NCBI GenBank assembly: GCA_965224325.1
Contig: CBDCYT010000012.1
Coordinates: 1-64,000 of the forward strand
Direction: 5' to 3'
DNA from: CBDCMJ01 sp965224325
Lineage (GTDB): Bacteria; Chloroflexota; Dehalococcoidia; Lucifugimonadales; UBA3495
DNA: 64,000 nucleotides
Part shown: piece by piece, positions 55,921 through 64,000 of the stretch
Numbering within the stretch: the first letter of the stretch is position 1
How the letters are laid out: every line of letters begins with the position of its first letter
Translations under genes and position numbers: made by a program
Notes under the pieces: model-generated
Databases searched by the model: none
What the model was told of the DNA's origin: nothing
Seen by the model: the letters and a program-made list of their open reading frames with translations, nothing else

Positions 55921-57237
55921 TTGAAATTAATACGCAGGAACATATTTTACGGCTGGTGGATTGTTGCCAGTACGTGCGCGATCAACAGTTTGGGGTTCGG
56001 GACGTACTGGTTGGGCTTCAGCGTTTTCTTCCTCCCGATTACCGACACCCTTGGCATCGGCCGTGCGGCGGCTTCTCTACCTTTTACTCTGCGTGGGGTC
56101 GTTGCCGTCATCCTGAGCCCTCTTGTCGGCGTGCTCATCGACCGCTTTGGCCCGGCCAAGGTCCTTTTTGTCTGCGCCATTATCGCGGGTCTGGGATACG
56201 TACTGCTTAGCTGGATCAACTCCTACCTCATGTTCATGGTCATATTCTTGGGCGTCGTGAGCGTGGGAATGATCCCTTTCGACTCCCCCACCACCACCGT
56301 GATCAGCCGTTGGTTCGTCAGGCAAAGAGGACGGGCGATGGCGATATCCTACATGGGCTTCCCCCTCGGCGGCGTTGTGCTAATCCCTCTAATGGGGCAG
56401 GGAGTAAAATATTTAGACTGGCGCGATACCGCACTAATTACCGGGATCGTAATATGGGCCATCGCCCTGCCGCTATCCACTCGGTTATACCGCTCTCCGG
56501 AATCCAGAGGTCTCACGCCGGACGGTGATGTTGCTGTCGAGGAATCCACCCAAGAATCTCCGACGGAAAACGTGCAAGCCCCACCCGCGGCCGGGTCCGC
56601 GGAGCTCACAACCAAACAGGCGTTTAGAACCCCGGCTTACTGGATGCTCACCTTAAGCTGCGGCCTGCGCACCATGGTCTTTATGGCCTTGGGCATTCAC
56701 TTGGTGGGGGTCATGGCTTGGAAAGGCGTAAATGAGGATGCGGCGGCGTCGTTGATAGGAGCCTATGCCTTCGTTTGGATGGCTGCCACCTTCGTGATGG
56801 GATGGGCCGGGGACAGATGGTCCAAGGCGCGCATCGCGGCTACACCGGCTTTCCTGGGCTCTCTGGCAATGGTGATATTGCTGTTGATGGACAGGGTGGA
56901 AGTTTGGCAAATGGCGTTGCTGCTGGGGCTGTGGGCAACCAACGAAGGCTCCTGGTCTTTGAACTTCTCGCTCTTGGGAGACATTTTCGGCCGGCGGAAT
57001 TTCGGGGCCAACAGGGGAGCGATGTTGATGGTGATGCACTTCATGGCCCTGGGAGCTCCCTTCTACTCCGGATGGGTGTATGACACTACAGACGGTTACG
57101 ATTGGGTACTCATCCCTGTCGCGGCACTCCTGGGTGTAGCGGGAGTCATGAACTGGTTTCTGCCTCGATTTGCCCGTTCGTTGACGACATCGACAACGGA
57201 GGGCAGTGGAAGGCTGGAGGCCACGACCGGCCATTGA
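55921..57237 (+). CDS. Major facilitator superfamily transporter
   Basis: This 438-residue permease starts at TTG 55921 (KLIRRNIFYGWWIVASTCAI), no other in-frame start fitting the first helix. It has 12 predicted helices in two bundles, with the MFS loop 2-3 motif LVGVLIDRFGPAKVLF, its repeat GWAGDRWSKAR in the second half, and a central loop rich in Glu/Ser/Thr (EESTQESPTE). YGWWIVA-type openings are typical of the oxalate/formate- or monocarboxylate-like MFS branch; the substrate cannot be fixed. It stands ahead of a hydrolase and an LLM oxidoreductase on the same strand, a plausible uptake-and-degradation set. Confidence 0.9.
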   Translation: MKLIRRNIFYGWWIVASTCAINSLGFGTYWLGFSVFFLPITDTLGIGRAAASLPFTLRGVVAVILSPLVGVLIDRFGPAKVLFVCAIIAGLGYVLLSWINSYLMFMVIFLGVVSVGMIPFDSPTTTVISRWFVRQRGRAMAISYMGFPLGGVVLIPLMGQGVKYLDWRDTALITGIVIWAIALPLSTRLYRSPESRGLTPDGDVAVEESTQESPTENVQAPPAAGSAELTTKQAFRTPAYWMLTLSCGLRTMVFMALGIHLVGVMAWKGVNEDAAASLIGAYAFVWMAATFVMGWAGDRWSKARIAATPAFLGSLAMVILLLMDRVEVWQMALLLGLWATNEGSWSLNFSLLGDIFGRRNFGANRGAMLMVMHFMALGAPFYSGWVYDTTDGYDWVLIPVAALLGVAGVMNWFLPRFARSLTTSTTEGSGRLEATTGH

Positions 57238-57339
57238 CAAATCTCGCCGGTTAGATTCATACTTGGGCAGCTAACTAGGTGGGGCACACCGGATGGCCGC
57301 CCTGGCGGCTAATCTACGGATGGAGAGATTACCAATCAG

Positions 57340-58128
57340 ATGGTAGCAAACTCACAGGAAGAGACTGTCCAAGTCGCTGGGACCGATCTCACGATATTGA
57401 AGGGCGGGACCGGCAGGCCGCTCCTAGTGCTCCACGAGGAGATGGGATTTACCGGCTGGCTGAAGTGGCACTCGGCGTTGGCCGAGAGCCACCAGCTCCA
57501 AATCCCGCTCCACCCAGGCTTTGGGGTATCGCCCAGGGTAGAGTGGATCGCGGGCGTTCGGGACATGGCGAGCTTCTATTCACGCGTGATACAAGAACAG
57601 GGGCTTGGTCCCGTGGATGTCATAGGTTTCTCGTTGGGTGGTTGGATTGCGGCTGAAATGGCGGCCAGTTGCGCTCATCAGTTGCACCGCATGATTCTCG
57701 TAGCGCCTGTCGGCATTCGGCCGCCGGAAGGCGATATCATGGACATGTTCGCCATGTCGGCGCGGTCGTTCTTGGACGCCAGCGCACATGACCCGGAGAA
57801 CACACCCGAGTTCGCCGGTTTGTATGGCGGCGAAGCAACACCGGAGCAGTTCGAGGCCTGGGAAGACGCGCGAGCCGAGGCATCTCGTCTGGCCTGGCAG
57901 CCATATATGTTTAACCCCAGCCTCGGTCCTTTGCTACAGGGAGTGAGTGACCTGCCTACGCTGTTGATTTGGGGCAGGCAGGACCAGATTGTCCCCATCA
58001 GCGCCGGGCAGGCCTACAACCAGTCAATCGAGGGCTCGGAACTGGTGGTGTACGAAGATTGCGGGCATAGACCGGAGATCGAAAAGTCCCAGGATTTTGT
58101 CGACAAAGTGAACAATTTCCTATCTTGA
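57340..58128 (+). CDS. Alpha/beta hydrolase
   Basis: The 262-residue enzyme begins near ATG 57340 (ETVQVAGTDLTILKGG). It has an oxyanion-strand LLVLHEEMG, nucleophile elbow GFSLGG with Ser98, a cap region (MDMFAMSARSFLDASAHDPE), acid Asp in LIWGRQDQIVP and His in YEDCGHRPEIE. All three catalytic residues are present. Substrate unknown; esters or C-C bonds of the meta-cleavage type are handled by relatives. The LLM oxidoreductase starts 24 bp later, so the two are one operon, likely acting on the same compound. Confidence 0.88.
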   Translation: MVANSQEETVQVAGTDLTILKGGTGRPLLVLHEEMGFTGWLKWHSALAESHQLQIPLHPGFGVSPRVEWIAGVRDMASFYSRVIQEQGLGPVDVIGFSLGGWIAAEMAASCAHQLHRMILVAPVGIRPPEGDIMDMFAMSARSFLDASAHDPENTPEFAGLYGGEATPEQFEAWEDARAEASRLAWQPYMFNPSLGPLLQGVSDLPTLLIWGRQDQIVPISAGQAYNQSIEGSELVVYEDCGHRPEIEKSQDFVDKVNNFLS

Positions 58129-58152
58129 GGATAAGCCAAAGGGAGGTCCGTC

Positions 58153-59454
58153 ATGCACATAATGGGTTTTACCGAGCGCCCTTATTACGAAGTCCCAGAA
58201 GACGAGATCATTAAGAACGCCAGCTACTACGGGATACCCAACGCCCATTTCGACCCGTCCAAAGGCAGTGAGCTCCTCAACACCTACTTCGACGAAGTCA
58301 TGTACATGGAGGAGATGGGTTTCGACGGCATCATGCTCAATGAGCATCACGGCACCCCATTTTGCATGGGTGCGCCGATGAACATCGAGGCCGCAGTGCT
58401 GGCGCGCATCACGGAACGGCTAAAGATCGTTCTGCTGGGCAACCCTCTGCCTGTCGCAGACCCCCTAAGGCTGGCTGAAGAGTTGGCTATGATCGACATG
58501 ATCTCAGGAGGCCGGTTGGTGCCAGGTTTCGTGCGGGGCGCCGGCAGTGAATCGCTCGCCGCCAACACGAATCCAGCTCTAAACCGGGAACGCTTCAACG
58601 AGGCCCACGACTTGATTATCAAGACTTGGACCACCCCGGGACCGTTCCGGCACGAAGGGAAGAACTACCATTACCGCTCGGTGAACCCTTGGGTATTGCC
58701 CCTGCAAAAGCCCCGTCCGCCCATCTGGATCCCGGGCCTGGTTAGCCCCGAGACCGTGGTCTGGTGCGCCCAGCACCGCTACCCTTACCTGGCTTTGGCT
58801 ACCTTTGTGGAGCCGACGCTGGAGATGGTCAAGCTTTACGCAGATACCGCGGCGCAAGAGGGGTATCAGTCTGGGCCGGAGAACTTCGGTTACCTGCAGA
58901 GGGTGATCGTAGCCGAGACGGAGGAGAAGGCCCAGGAGTTGGGCAAGGCATTCCTGTACGGCGGCGGAATCAACGCCTTCGCCCGCCCCGAGTGGATGTT
59001 CCCGCCTGGCTATAATTCCAAGGGCGCCACCCGGCGCTTGGCCAAAATATTCACCGACCCGGATAGCGGTGAGAGCTTCGTTCCTTATGAGCCTTGTGAG
59101 ACCCCGGAAGAGATCGAAGCGGCTAAGAGTTCGATATATGGGAAGTACCAGGCTGAGCAGGATAACGACCAGCTCCTCGTTGGCACCCCTGATACGATTA
59201 TTCCGCGGCTTCGCAACATCATGCAAACCGTGCGGCCGGGCATCATGGCATTGTGGCACCACCATGGACCCATCAGCCATGAGGATAGGATGACCAGCAT
59301 AAGGTTGCTGGGACAAGAGGTCATACCATCCATGCGCGCCATCTCAGACGAATTGGGCCTGTTAGGCCCTTACGAACGCGAACCCGGGTCACGTCCGCTT
59401 CCGGCTTCTGGAGTCAGGGAGGCCGTGGCCGGAGAGGTAGGCTCTAGGTCCTAA
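58153..59454 (+). CDS. LLM-class (luciferase-like) flavin-dependent monooxygenase
   Basis: ATG 58153 follows GGGAGGTCCGTC. The 433-residue protein has the bacterial-luciferase-like TIM barrel: YMEEMGFDGIMLNEHHGTPF (EHH region), ERLKIVLLGNPLPVADPLRL, EELAMIDMISGGRLVPGFVR (ISGGR motif) and KPRPPIWIPGLVSPETV. Family members use F420H2 or FMNH2 for oxygenation or reduction of organic compounds; which cofactor is used here is unclear. Multiplied LLM genes are typical of marine SAR202-like Chloroflexota, thought to act on recalcitrant organic matter. A strong terminator follows. Confidence 0.92.
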   Translation: MHIMGFTERPYYEVPEDEIIKNASYYGIPNAHFDPSKGSELLNTYFDEVMYMEEMGFDGIMLNEHHGTPFCMGAPMNIEAAVLARITERLKIVLLGNPLPVADPLRLAEELAMIDMISGGRLVPGFVRGAGSESLAANTNPALNRERFNEAHDLIIKTWTTPGPFRHEGKNYHYRSVNPWVLPLQKPRPPIWIPGLVSPETVVWCAQHRYPYLALATFVEPTLEMVKLYADTAAQEGYQSGPENFGYLQRVIVAETEEKAQELGKAFLYGGGINAFARPEWMFPPGYNSKGATRRLAKIFTDPDSGESFVPYEPCETPEEIEAAKSSIYGKYQAEQDNDQLLVGTPDTIIPRLRNIMQTVRPGIMALWHHHGPISHEDRMTSIRLLGQEVIPSMRAISDELGLLGPYEREPGSRPLPASGVREAVAGEVGSRS

Positions 59455-59531
59455 GGCCTAACCTCCCTACGGCAACAGTGGCGCGAGAGCGTTCGGCATC
59501 CGGAGACCGGACTCCTTAAGAACGGAAAAGA

Positions 59532-59573
59532 CGGGATGGCCCCTTGTAGCGTGGGCCATCCCGCCTCTTTTTG
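59532..59573 (+). terminator. Rho-independent terminator after the LLM gene
   Basis: CGGGATGGCCC (59532-59542) and GGGCCATCCCG (59553-59563) form a perfect 11-bp stem with a 10-base loop, followed by CCTCTTTTTG. It ends the hydrolase/LLM operon. 59574-59838 contains no gene I can support. Confidence 0.9.
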
Positions 59574-59838
59574 GGCCCGCCCGCACATTCCGTCCTCCAG
59601 TCTCTTCACCCCTCTGCCCCCGGCAGCATGCCCTTAGCCGGCAGCGCGGCCCGGAGGATTTTCCCTCTGTCCAGACCTGCCCCAGGACCGGGCATCCACT
59701 GATGTATATGCCCCTTCACCCAGTTCACGTACGTCCTGGCGCCGCAGAATCTGGCGCCGGTGGACAGGCGTTCATCTTCATCGCCCGTTTTCATAATCGC
59801 TAGGCGAATTCAACAGGACCCTAAGGGAACGCGAGTTC

Positions 59839-60924
59839 ATGATTTTCGCAAATCCGGTCTGGGTATTGACCATTGCGTCCCTGAAAATGTGGTTTCGGGA
59901 CCGGCAAGCCATTTTTTGGACTTTCTTTTTGCCACTGGTCCTGATGGTAATTTTCGGGGTCCTCAATTTCGGAGCCCTGGGTGACGTGACCATGGGAGTG
60001 ATCGACCAAGCCCAGAACGAAGCGTCCCGAGGCTTGGTCAGCAGCCTGGAAGACAATGGTGCACTTGACCTTTCCATTGACGCCACGGAGGAGTACGAGC
60101 GTCTGGCCCTGTCCGATGGAGACCGTGACCTGGTGCTGATCATTCCTCCGAAATTCGCCGGCCCAGGCGGCCCCAACCAAGTGCGGATCCTGTTCGACGC
60201 CAGTGAGAGCAGGCAAGTGCAAGTGGGCCGGACCATAGTGAGTCAGGCGTTGGACGAGATGACCTTCGCCTTGGTGGACGTGCCCAGCCGCTTTACAACC
60301 GACGTCGAGCCAGTCACCAGCCGGCGCCTCCGATTCGTTGATTTTCTAATGCCCGGCATCGTCGCCATGTCCATAATGCAGATGGGTCTGTTCAGTGTGG
60401 CTTTCTCTTTCGTGCAGCTTAAGAATCGGGGGGTTTTGCGCCGGCTTCTGGCTACGCCTGTCCACCCGGCCAGCTTTCTCTTCGGCCAAGTGTTCACCAG
60501 GTTGACGGTGTCAATTCTCCAGACTCTGGTCCTCATTGGCGTAGCGGTGATTCTGTTCGACGTGCACCTGGCGGGTAATCTAGCGGCAATACTGTTATTG
60601 GCGCTGCTCGGAGGTGGGGTTTTTGTAAGCATGGGCTTCGCCGTCTCCGGATGGGCCCGGAGCGAAGAGGTTGCCGCGCCATTAGCCAACGTGGTGGCCT
60701 TGCCGATGATGTTCTTATCCGGTGTGTTCTTCCCCCGCAGCGCCATGCCCGATGTTCTGGAAGCTATTACCAGCTACCTCCCCCTCACCTATCTAATAGA
60801 CGCAATGCGGAACGTCGCCACGGACGGCGAAGCGATCTGGTCCCAAGGGTGGAATATCCTGGGGTTGGCCGTATGGCTGGCCCTCAGCTTCCTGGTGGCG
60901 GCGCGCCTGTTCCGGTGGGAGTAA
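59839..60924 (+). CDS. ABC-2 type permease
   Basis: ATG 59839 follows AAGGGAACGCGAGTTC. The 361-residue protein has an N-terminal helix (FWTFFLPLVLMVIFGVLNF), a large extracytoplasmic domain (about residues 45-165, VIDQAQNEASRGLVSSLEDN) and about five C-terminal helices. MPGIVAMSIMQMGLFSVAF, RLLATPVHPASFLFGQVFTR, and FLSGVFFPRSAMP are ABC-2 landmarks. It needs an ATPase; the candidate at 49547 lies about 9.5 kb upstream on the same strand. Upstream and downstream neighbours are unrelated. Confidence 0.9.
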   Translation: MIFANPVWVLTIASLKMWFRDRQAIFWTFFLPLVLMVIFGVLNFGALGDVTMGVIDQAQNEASRGLVSSLEDNGALDLSIDATEEYERLALSDGDRDLVLIIPPKFAGPGGPNQVRILFDASESRQVQVGRTIVSQALDEMTFALVDVPSRFTTDVEPVTSRRLRFVDFLMPGIVAMSIMQMGLFSVAFSFVQLKNRGVLRRLLATPVHPASFLFGQVFTRLTVSILQTLVLIGVAVILFDVHLAGNLAAILLLALLGGGVFVSMGFAVSGWARSEEVAAPLANVVALPMMFLSGVFFPRSAMPDVLEAITSYLPLTYLIDAMRNVATDGEAIWSQGWNILGLAVWLALSFLVAARLFRWE

Positions 60925-61082
60925 TCCCTTTAGGTCAGAGCCCCAAGGGTCATGGATTCGCCCCTCTGGTGTAGAATCGCTTTGACGATTACGCGGCGCC
61001 CGTTTCATTGCCAACTTGACCCACATCGCGGCGCCACCCTAAAATCGGACATAGCTAGCCTTAAATGGCGGCTCGTTTCTTT

Positions 61083-61146
61083 CAAATTAGGCAAATTAGG
61101 CAAATTAGGCAAATTAGGCAAATTAGGCAAACTAGGCAAACTAAGG
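61083..61146 (+). repeat. Seven tandem 9-bp repeats before the zinc-ribbon/NusA gene
   Basis: CAAATTAGG is repeated five times without gap (61083-61127), followed by CAAACTAGG and CAAACTAAGG. The A+T-rich array ends 20 bp before the gene start, so it lies in the leader. In one frame it would read KLGKLG repeats. Copy number could vary between strains and alter expression. Confidence 0.9.
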
Positions 61147-61165
61147 TGCTGGGACGAGCCTAAAC

Positions 61166-61705
61166 ATGGTCAACTGCACTACCTGCGGTGGTACAAACGA
61201 TGACAATGCCGCCTCTTGCAGCGCTTGCGGCCTCCCCTTGGAAAGGCGAGGTTGGATGCAAAAGGTCTTGGCGCTGTTTACCGGCGGCCGTTCCAAAGGG
61301 ATAGGAGTGCCCGTCAAACGAGATGCGCTGTCGCTGCTCACCGCACTGGCTGCGCAGCGCATTATGCCCCAAGGGCAGATCGTGCAGACCGTGGAGGAGG
61401 CTCTTACTTCGGCCGTTAGGAAGGACAACCCGGAGACGGGCTCCAATATGTCGGTCAAGCTCAATCCAACTACGGGTAAAGTGAACGTTTACCGGCTCAA
61501 GACTGTGGTGGAATCCGTGGAGCATCCGTTCAGCCAGATCACGCTGTCGGACGCCCAACAGATCAAGGATGACGCCAATCTGGGCGACGAAGTGGCCGCC
61601 GAGGAGCCATTGCCCAAAAACGTTAGCGCCAACGCCGTGCGGATCGCTAAGCAAGTGGTGCTACAGAGACTGCGCGAACCTGAAAGAGGCCGAAAAGATG
61701 TTTGA
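61166..61705 (+). CDS. Zinc ribbon fused to a NusA-like N-terminal domain
   Basis: The 179-residue protein opens with a zinc ribbon (Cys4, Cys7, Cys18, Cys21: CTTC and CSAC). A basic linker follows, and from about residue 55 a segment matching the N-terminal RNA-polymerase-binding domain of NusA: IVQTVEEALTSAVRKDNPE, then MSVKLNPTTGKVNVYRLKTV and VESVEHPFSQITL, then ARLA-type end IAKQVVLQRLREPER. The S1 and KH RNA-binding domains of NusA are absent. Its stop lies inside the ffh start region (ATGTTTGA, 8-bp overlap), so it is translated with ffh. A role linking transcription or the nascent transcript to SRP synthesis is conceivable, but only inferred. Confidence 0.75.
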   Translation: MVNCTTCGGTNDDNAASCSACGLPLERRGWMQKVLALFTGGRSKGIGVPVKRDALSLLTALAAQRIMPQGQIVQTVEEALTSAVRKDNPETGSNMSVKLNPTTGKVNVYRLKTVVESVEHPFSQITLSDAQQIKDDANLGDEVAAEEPLPKNVSANAVRIAKQVVLQRLREPERGRKDV

Positions 61706-63038
61706 CAACTTAACCAATAAACTCTCTGGCGTTTTCCAGCGGCTGAATAGCAAGGGCCGCCTGACCGAGAAGGACATTGAAGATGGTCTGGCGCAGGTCC
61801 GCCGCTCTCTGCTGGAGGCCGACGTCAACTTCCGGGTGGCCCGGGACTTCGTGGCCGTGGTCAAGGAGCGCTCCCTGGACTCCGCCATCCTGGAAAGCCT
61901 GACCCCAGGCCAACAGGTGGTGAAGGTGGTCCACGAAGAGCTTACCTCCTTGCTCAGCGGAGGCGACCACCGGCTAACTCCCAGCAGCCAGCCGCCGACT
62001 GCCGTAATGCTGGTGGGGCTCCAGGGCTCCGGAAAGACCACCACCGCCGCCAAGTTGGGCCTGGCCCTTCGCCGTCAGGGCCACCGTTCATTGCTAGTGG
62101 CCGGAGACCTGCGCCGGCCTGCCGCTATCCAGCAACTGGAAACCTTGGGCCGCCAATTGGACATACCCGTGTACACCGAGGAACCCCAGGCCTCTTCGCC
62201 TGCCCAGGTGGCGGCAGCCGGGGTAAGGCGGGCCGAAGAGTTGGGGATTCCCTGGGTTATCATCGACACCGGAGGCCGTCTTCACATCGATGACGCGATG
62301 ATGGCGGAGATGGAAGACGTAAAGTCAGCGGTGTCGCCCCACGAGATTCTGCTGGTGCTGGACGCCATGACGGGCCAGGACGCGGTGAACGCGGCCGAAG
62401 AGTTCCATCAACGGGTATCCCTGACCGGTTTAGTTATGACTAAGATGGACGGCGACGCCAGAGGCGGGGCCGCTCTCTCGGTGACCAAGGTGACCGGGGT
62501 TCCCATTAAGTACGTGGGCATGGGGGAACGGTCAGACGCGCTAGAGCAGTTTCACCCCGACCGGATGGCTTCCCGCATTCTGGCCATGGGCGACGTTCTG
62601 ACCCTTATCGAGAAAGCCCAGGAGGCGGTAGACGAAAAACAGGCCAAGGATATGGAACGGAAGTTCCGCCAGGCCAGCTTTGACCTCGATGACTTCTTGC
62701 AGCAGATCCAGAGCGTGAAAAAAATGGGGTCGCTTAGCCAGGTGATGGAGATGATCCCCGGCATGAACCAATTGAGCAAACGCATGCCCGTCGGAGCTCT
62801 GGAAGATGAAGGGCAGATCAAACGGATAGAGGCCATGATCCGTTCCATGACGCCCGACGAGCGGCGGAGACCGGAGATCATCAATGGAAGCCGCCGGCGC
62901 CGCATCAGCAAGGGCAGCGGCACCACTCCTCAGGATATCAACCAGCTCCTAAACCGGTTCCGTCAAACCCAGAAATGGGTCCGCCAGCTCTCCAAGTCCC
63001 GGAACCCCAGAGCTCTGATGAACATGTTCAAGACCTGA
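61698..63038 (+). CDS. ffh: Signal recognition particle GTPase Ffh
   Basis: ATG 61698 gives MFDNLTNKLSGVFQRLNSKG, the normal Ffh start; longer in-frame starts lie within the previous gene. The 446-residue protein has an N domain, G1 GLQGSGKTTTAAKLG, DLRRPAAIQQLE, G3 DTGGRLH, TKMDGDARGGAALS, and a Met-rich M domain (MGSLSQVMEMIPGMNQL) for SRP RNA and signal-peptide binding. It delivers nascent membrane and secreted proteins to FtsY. Intact and the best housekeeping marker in the window. Confidence 0.97.
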   Translation: MFDNLTNKLSGVFQRLNSKGRLTEKDIEDGLAQVRRSLLEADVNFRVARDFVAVVKERSLDSAILESLTPGQQVVKVVHEELTSLLSGGDHRLTPSSQPPTAVMLVGLQGSGKTTTAAKLGLALRRQGHRSLLVAGDLRRPAAIQQLETLGRQLDIPVYTEEPQASSPAQVAAAGVRRAEELGIPWVIIDTGGRLHIDDAMMAEMEDVKSAVSPHEILLVLDAMTGQDAVNAAEEFHQRVSLTGLVMTKMDGDARGGAALSVTKVTGVPIKYVGMGERSDALEQFHPDRMASRILAMGDVLTLIEKAQEAVDEKQAKDMERKFRQASFDLDDFLQQIQSVKKMGSLSQVMEMIPGMNQLSKRMPVGALEDEGQIKRIEAMIRSMTPDERRRPEIINGSRRRRISKGSGTTPQDINQLLNRFRQTQKWVRQLSKSRNPRALMNMFKT

Positions 63039-63039
63039 C

Positions 63040-63960
63040 CTAAATCTCGCCGTTGCGCAGAGCAGTGAACAAGTAACCCGTAGCGTAGGACCGCCACGGG
63101 GACCACCGCTGGGCAAACCTCTCCAGTTGCCCGTCGTCTATCTCCGCACCTTCGAAATAGATTCTAGACACCACCCGGCGTAGAGCGAGGTCGCCCAAAG
63201 GAAGAGCATCCGGCCTTCCCAGAGACCTGATCAGCATCCACTGCGCTGTCCAGATTCCTACCCCTCTTAGCTCTATGACCTTTTGGACAACCTGTTCATC
63301 GGCCATCTCGTGCAGAGATTCCATACCCCGGGATGAAAACGTGAGGGCAGCCTCGGCAATGCCTTGGATGTATTCCGCCTTGCGTTGGCTGAGCTTCATT
63401 TGCCGGAGCTGGTCCACAGTCAGGGCGGCCAGGGTCCCGGGACGTGGAAAGGCATAGTAAGTATCACCGTTAAAGCTCTCTCGAGGCCCATAGGTCTCAA
63501 TCAACAGGGCGCGAATTATCCTCGCCACGTTGGAAGAGATTTGCTGGCCTAAGACCGCCAGGATGAGCGCTTCAAACACGCTGGCGGTGTGGGCAGGATG
63601 CAGTCCAGGGTAGCGTTGGACGATTGGCCCCAAGCCCGCATCCTCGCGGGCCGGCCGGTAGAAGGGGGTTAGGTCGTGGCCGGCGCCTAGCAGCCACGCC
63701 ACTTGCTTCGTTGCCGCCTCCACGTCTTCGGGCTCTAACCGGTGGGCCTGAAGCTCAACGGCTAGCTCCGGAGATTCGACGCTGCCCACGGACCACACCG
63801 AAGACAGGATTAGACGGCCATCCAGGTCAAGCAGCCGCCGGTATACCCCATCGGTGAGGGTGTCCGTGGCGCACCGCCCCTGAGAGTGGGTGTGCTGGCT
63901 CGCGGTCAACTCGAAGTTGAATGGAGCCGTGGGATTGATGGTGGTTAATAGTTTTTCCAA
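63040..63960 (-). CDS. AlkA-family DNA-3-methyladenine glycosylase (HhH-GPD)
   Basis: The 306-residue protein has an AlkA-like N-terminal beta domain (FNFELTASQHTH), SVFEALILAVLGQQISSNVA, the helix-hairpin-helix LRGVGIWTAQ (231-240) and the catalytic Asp257 in LPLGDLAL. It excises alkylated bases such as 3-methyladenine. Its stop (TAG) is separated from the ffh stop by one base, so the genes converge with no room for a terminator between them. The start Met at 63960 is 41 bp from the window edge; a start further upstream cannot be excluded. Confidence 0.92.
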   Translation of the reverse strand: MEKLLTTINPTAPFNFELTASQHTHSQGRCATDTLTDGVYRRLLDLDGRLILSSVWSVGSVESPELAVELQAHRLEPEDVEAATKQVAWLLGAGHDLTPFYRPAREDAGLGPIVQRYPGLHPAHTASVFEALILAVLGQQISSNVARIIRALLIETYGPRESFNGDTYYAFPRPGTLAALTVDQLRQMKLSQRKAEYIQGIAEAALTFSSRGMESLHEMADEQVVQKVIELRGVGIWTAQWMLIRSLGRPDALPLGDLALRRVVSRIYFEGAEIDDGQLERFAQRWSPWRSYATGYLFTALRNGEI

Positions 63961-64000
63961 TGTCTTACAGCGGCCTCAAGAAGCCCGGTCTGCCGCTCTC

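Noticed and set aside
59606..59794. 62-codon minus-strand frame starting MKTGDEDERL
   Set aside because: No ribosome site or family resemblance; it lies between a terminator and the next gene's leader.
61083..61146. Short tandem array considered as CRISPR or as a coding KLG repeat protein
   Set aside because: Units are contiguous 9-mers without spacers, and the frame reading through them (60952-61203) has no sensible start, motif or ribosome site.
1..64000. Search by eye for tRNA, rRNA and SRP RNA genes
   Set aside because: No T-arm GTTCRANYC with matching acceptor stem or conserved rRNA motif was noticed; a covariance-model scan would be needed to exclude them.

Overview
The window looks like a piece of a GC-rich genome from an uncultivated Chloroflexota bacterium, most likely of the Dehalococcoidia/SAR202 type. 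This is inferred from family content, not from a marker phylogeny: huge repeat-built surface proteins with Pro/Thr linkers, LLM-class flavin oxidoreductase, TRAP transporter, a succinate dehydrogenase made of SdhA, SdhB and an HdrB-like SdhE subunit, ffh, and large amounts of toxin-antitoxin and IS debris. No rRNA, tRNA or CRISPR array was recognised.

Layout. (1) 1-9075: the 3' part of a giant secreted protein built from arylsulfotransferase, Ig-like, cadherin, Calx-beta and about a dozen fibronectin-III repeats, followed by a small membrane-anchored partner. (2) 9481-13293: decayed toxin-antitoxin genes, a PIN gene cut by a complete IS5-family element, an ABC ATPase relic, and a broken membrane protein/HTH regulator pair with a tandem duplication. 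(3) 13623-21463 (minus): a second giant surface protein of about 2,600 residues with about 15 Calx-beta-like repeats and a C-terminal membrane anchor, split by one frameshift. (4) 22363-28720: carbonic anhydrase, then an accessory zone with HsdM and HsdR relics about 5 kb apart, an IS30 element, two antitoxin/VapC pairs (one frameshifted), a HicB relic, an AT-rich metallopeptidase-like gene and a palindromic MITE-like element. (5) 28720-36491: ammonium transporter, PPOX flavoprotein and formate/nitrite transporter (all damaged), a ligase-ACP-acyltransferase fusion, an MBL hydrolase, relics of Fpg/Nei and aminotransferase genes, and a cupin. (6) 36524-39825: a McrBC-type restriction operon with a separate PUA-like first gene. 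(7) 40105-46290: PfkB-like protein, broken sulfatase, broken TRAP permease pair and two IS5 relics. (8) 46332-63960: mostly intact genes: SbcC/Rad50-like ATPase, ABC ATPase, 2-phosphoglycerate-kinase-like protein, SdhA/B/E operon, MFS transporter, hydrolase plus LLM oxidoreductase, ABC-2 permease, a zinc-ribbon/NusA-N-terminal protein overlapping ffh, and an AlkA-like glycosylase.

Two themes stand out. First, many accessory genes carry single-base frameshifts or in-frame stops, whereas the genes from 46.3 kb to the right edge read through cleanly. Some lesions are nonsense codons at otherwise continuous reading frames, which indel-type assembly error alone does not explain, so the left and middle parts look like a genuine gene graveyard, perhaps with some assembly error added. 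Second, several intact genes are unusual: a zinc-ribbon fused to a NusA N-terminal domain and translationally coupled to ffh, an AMP-ligase/ACP/PlsC fusion, and a McrBC operon with a detached PUA-like reader.
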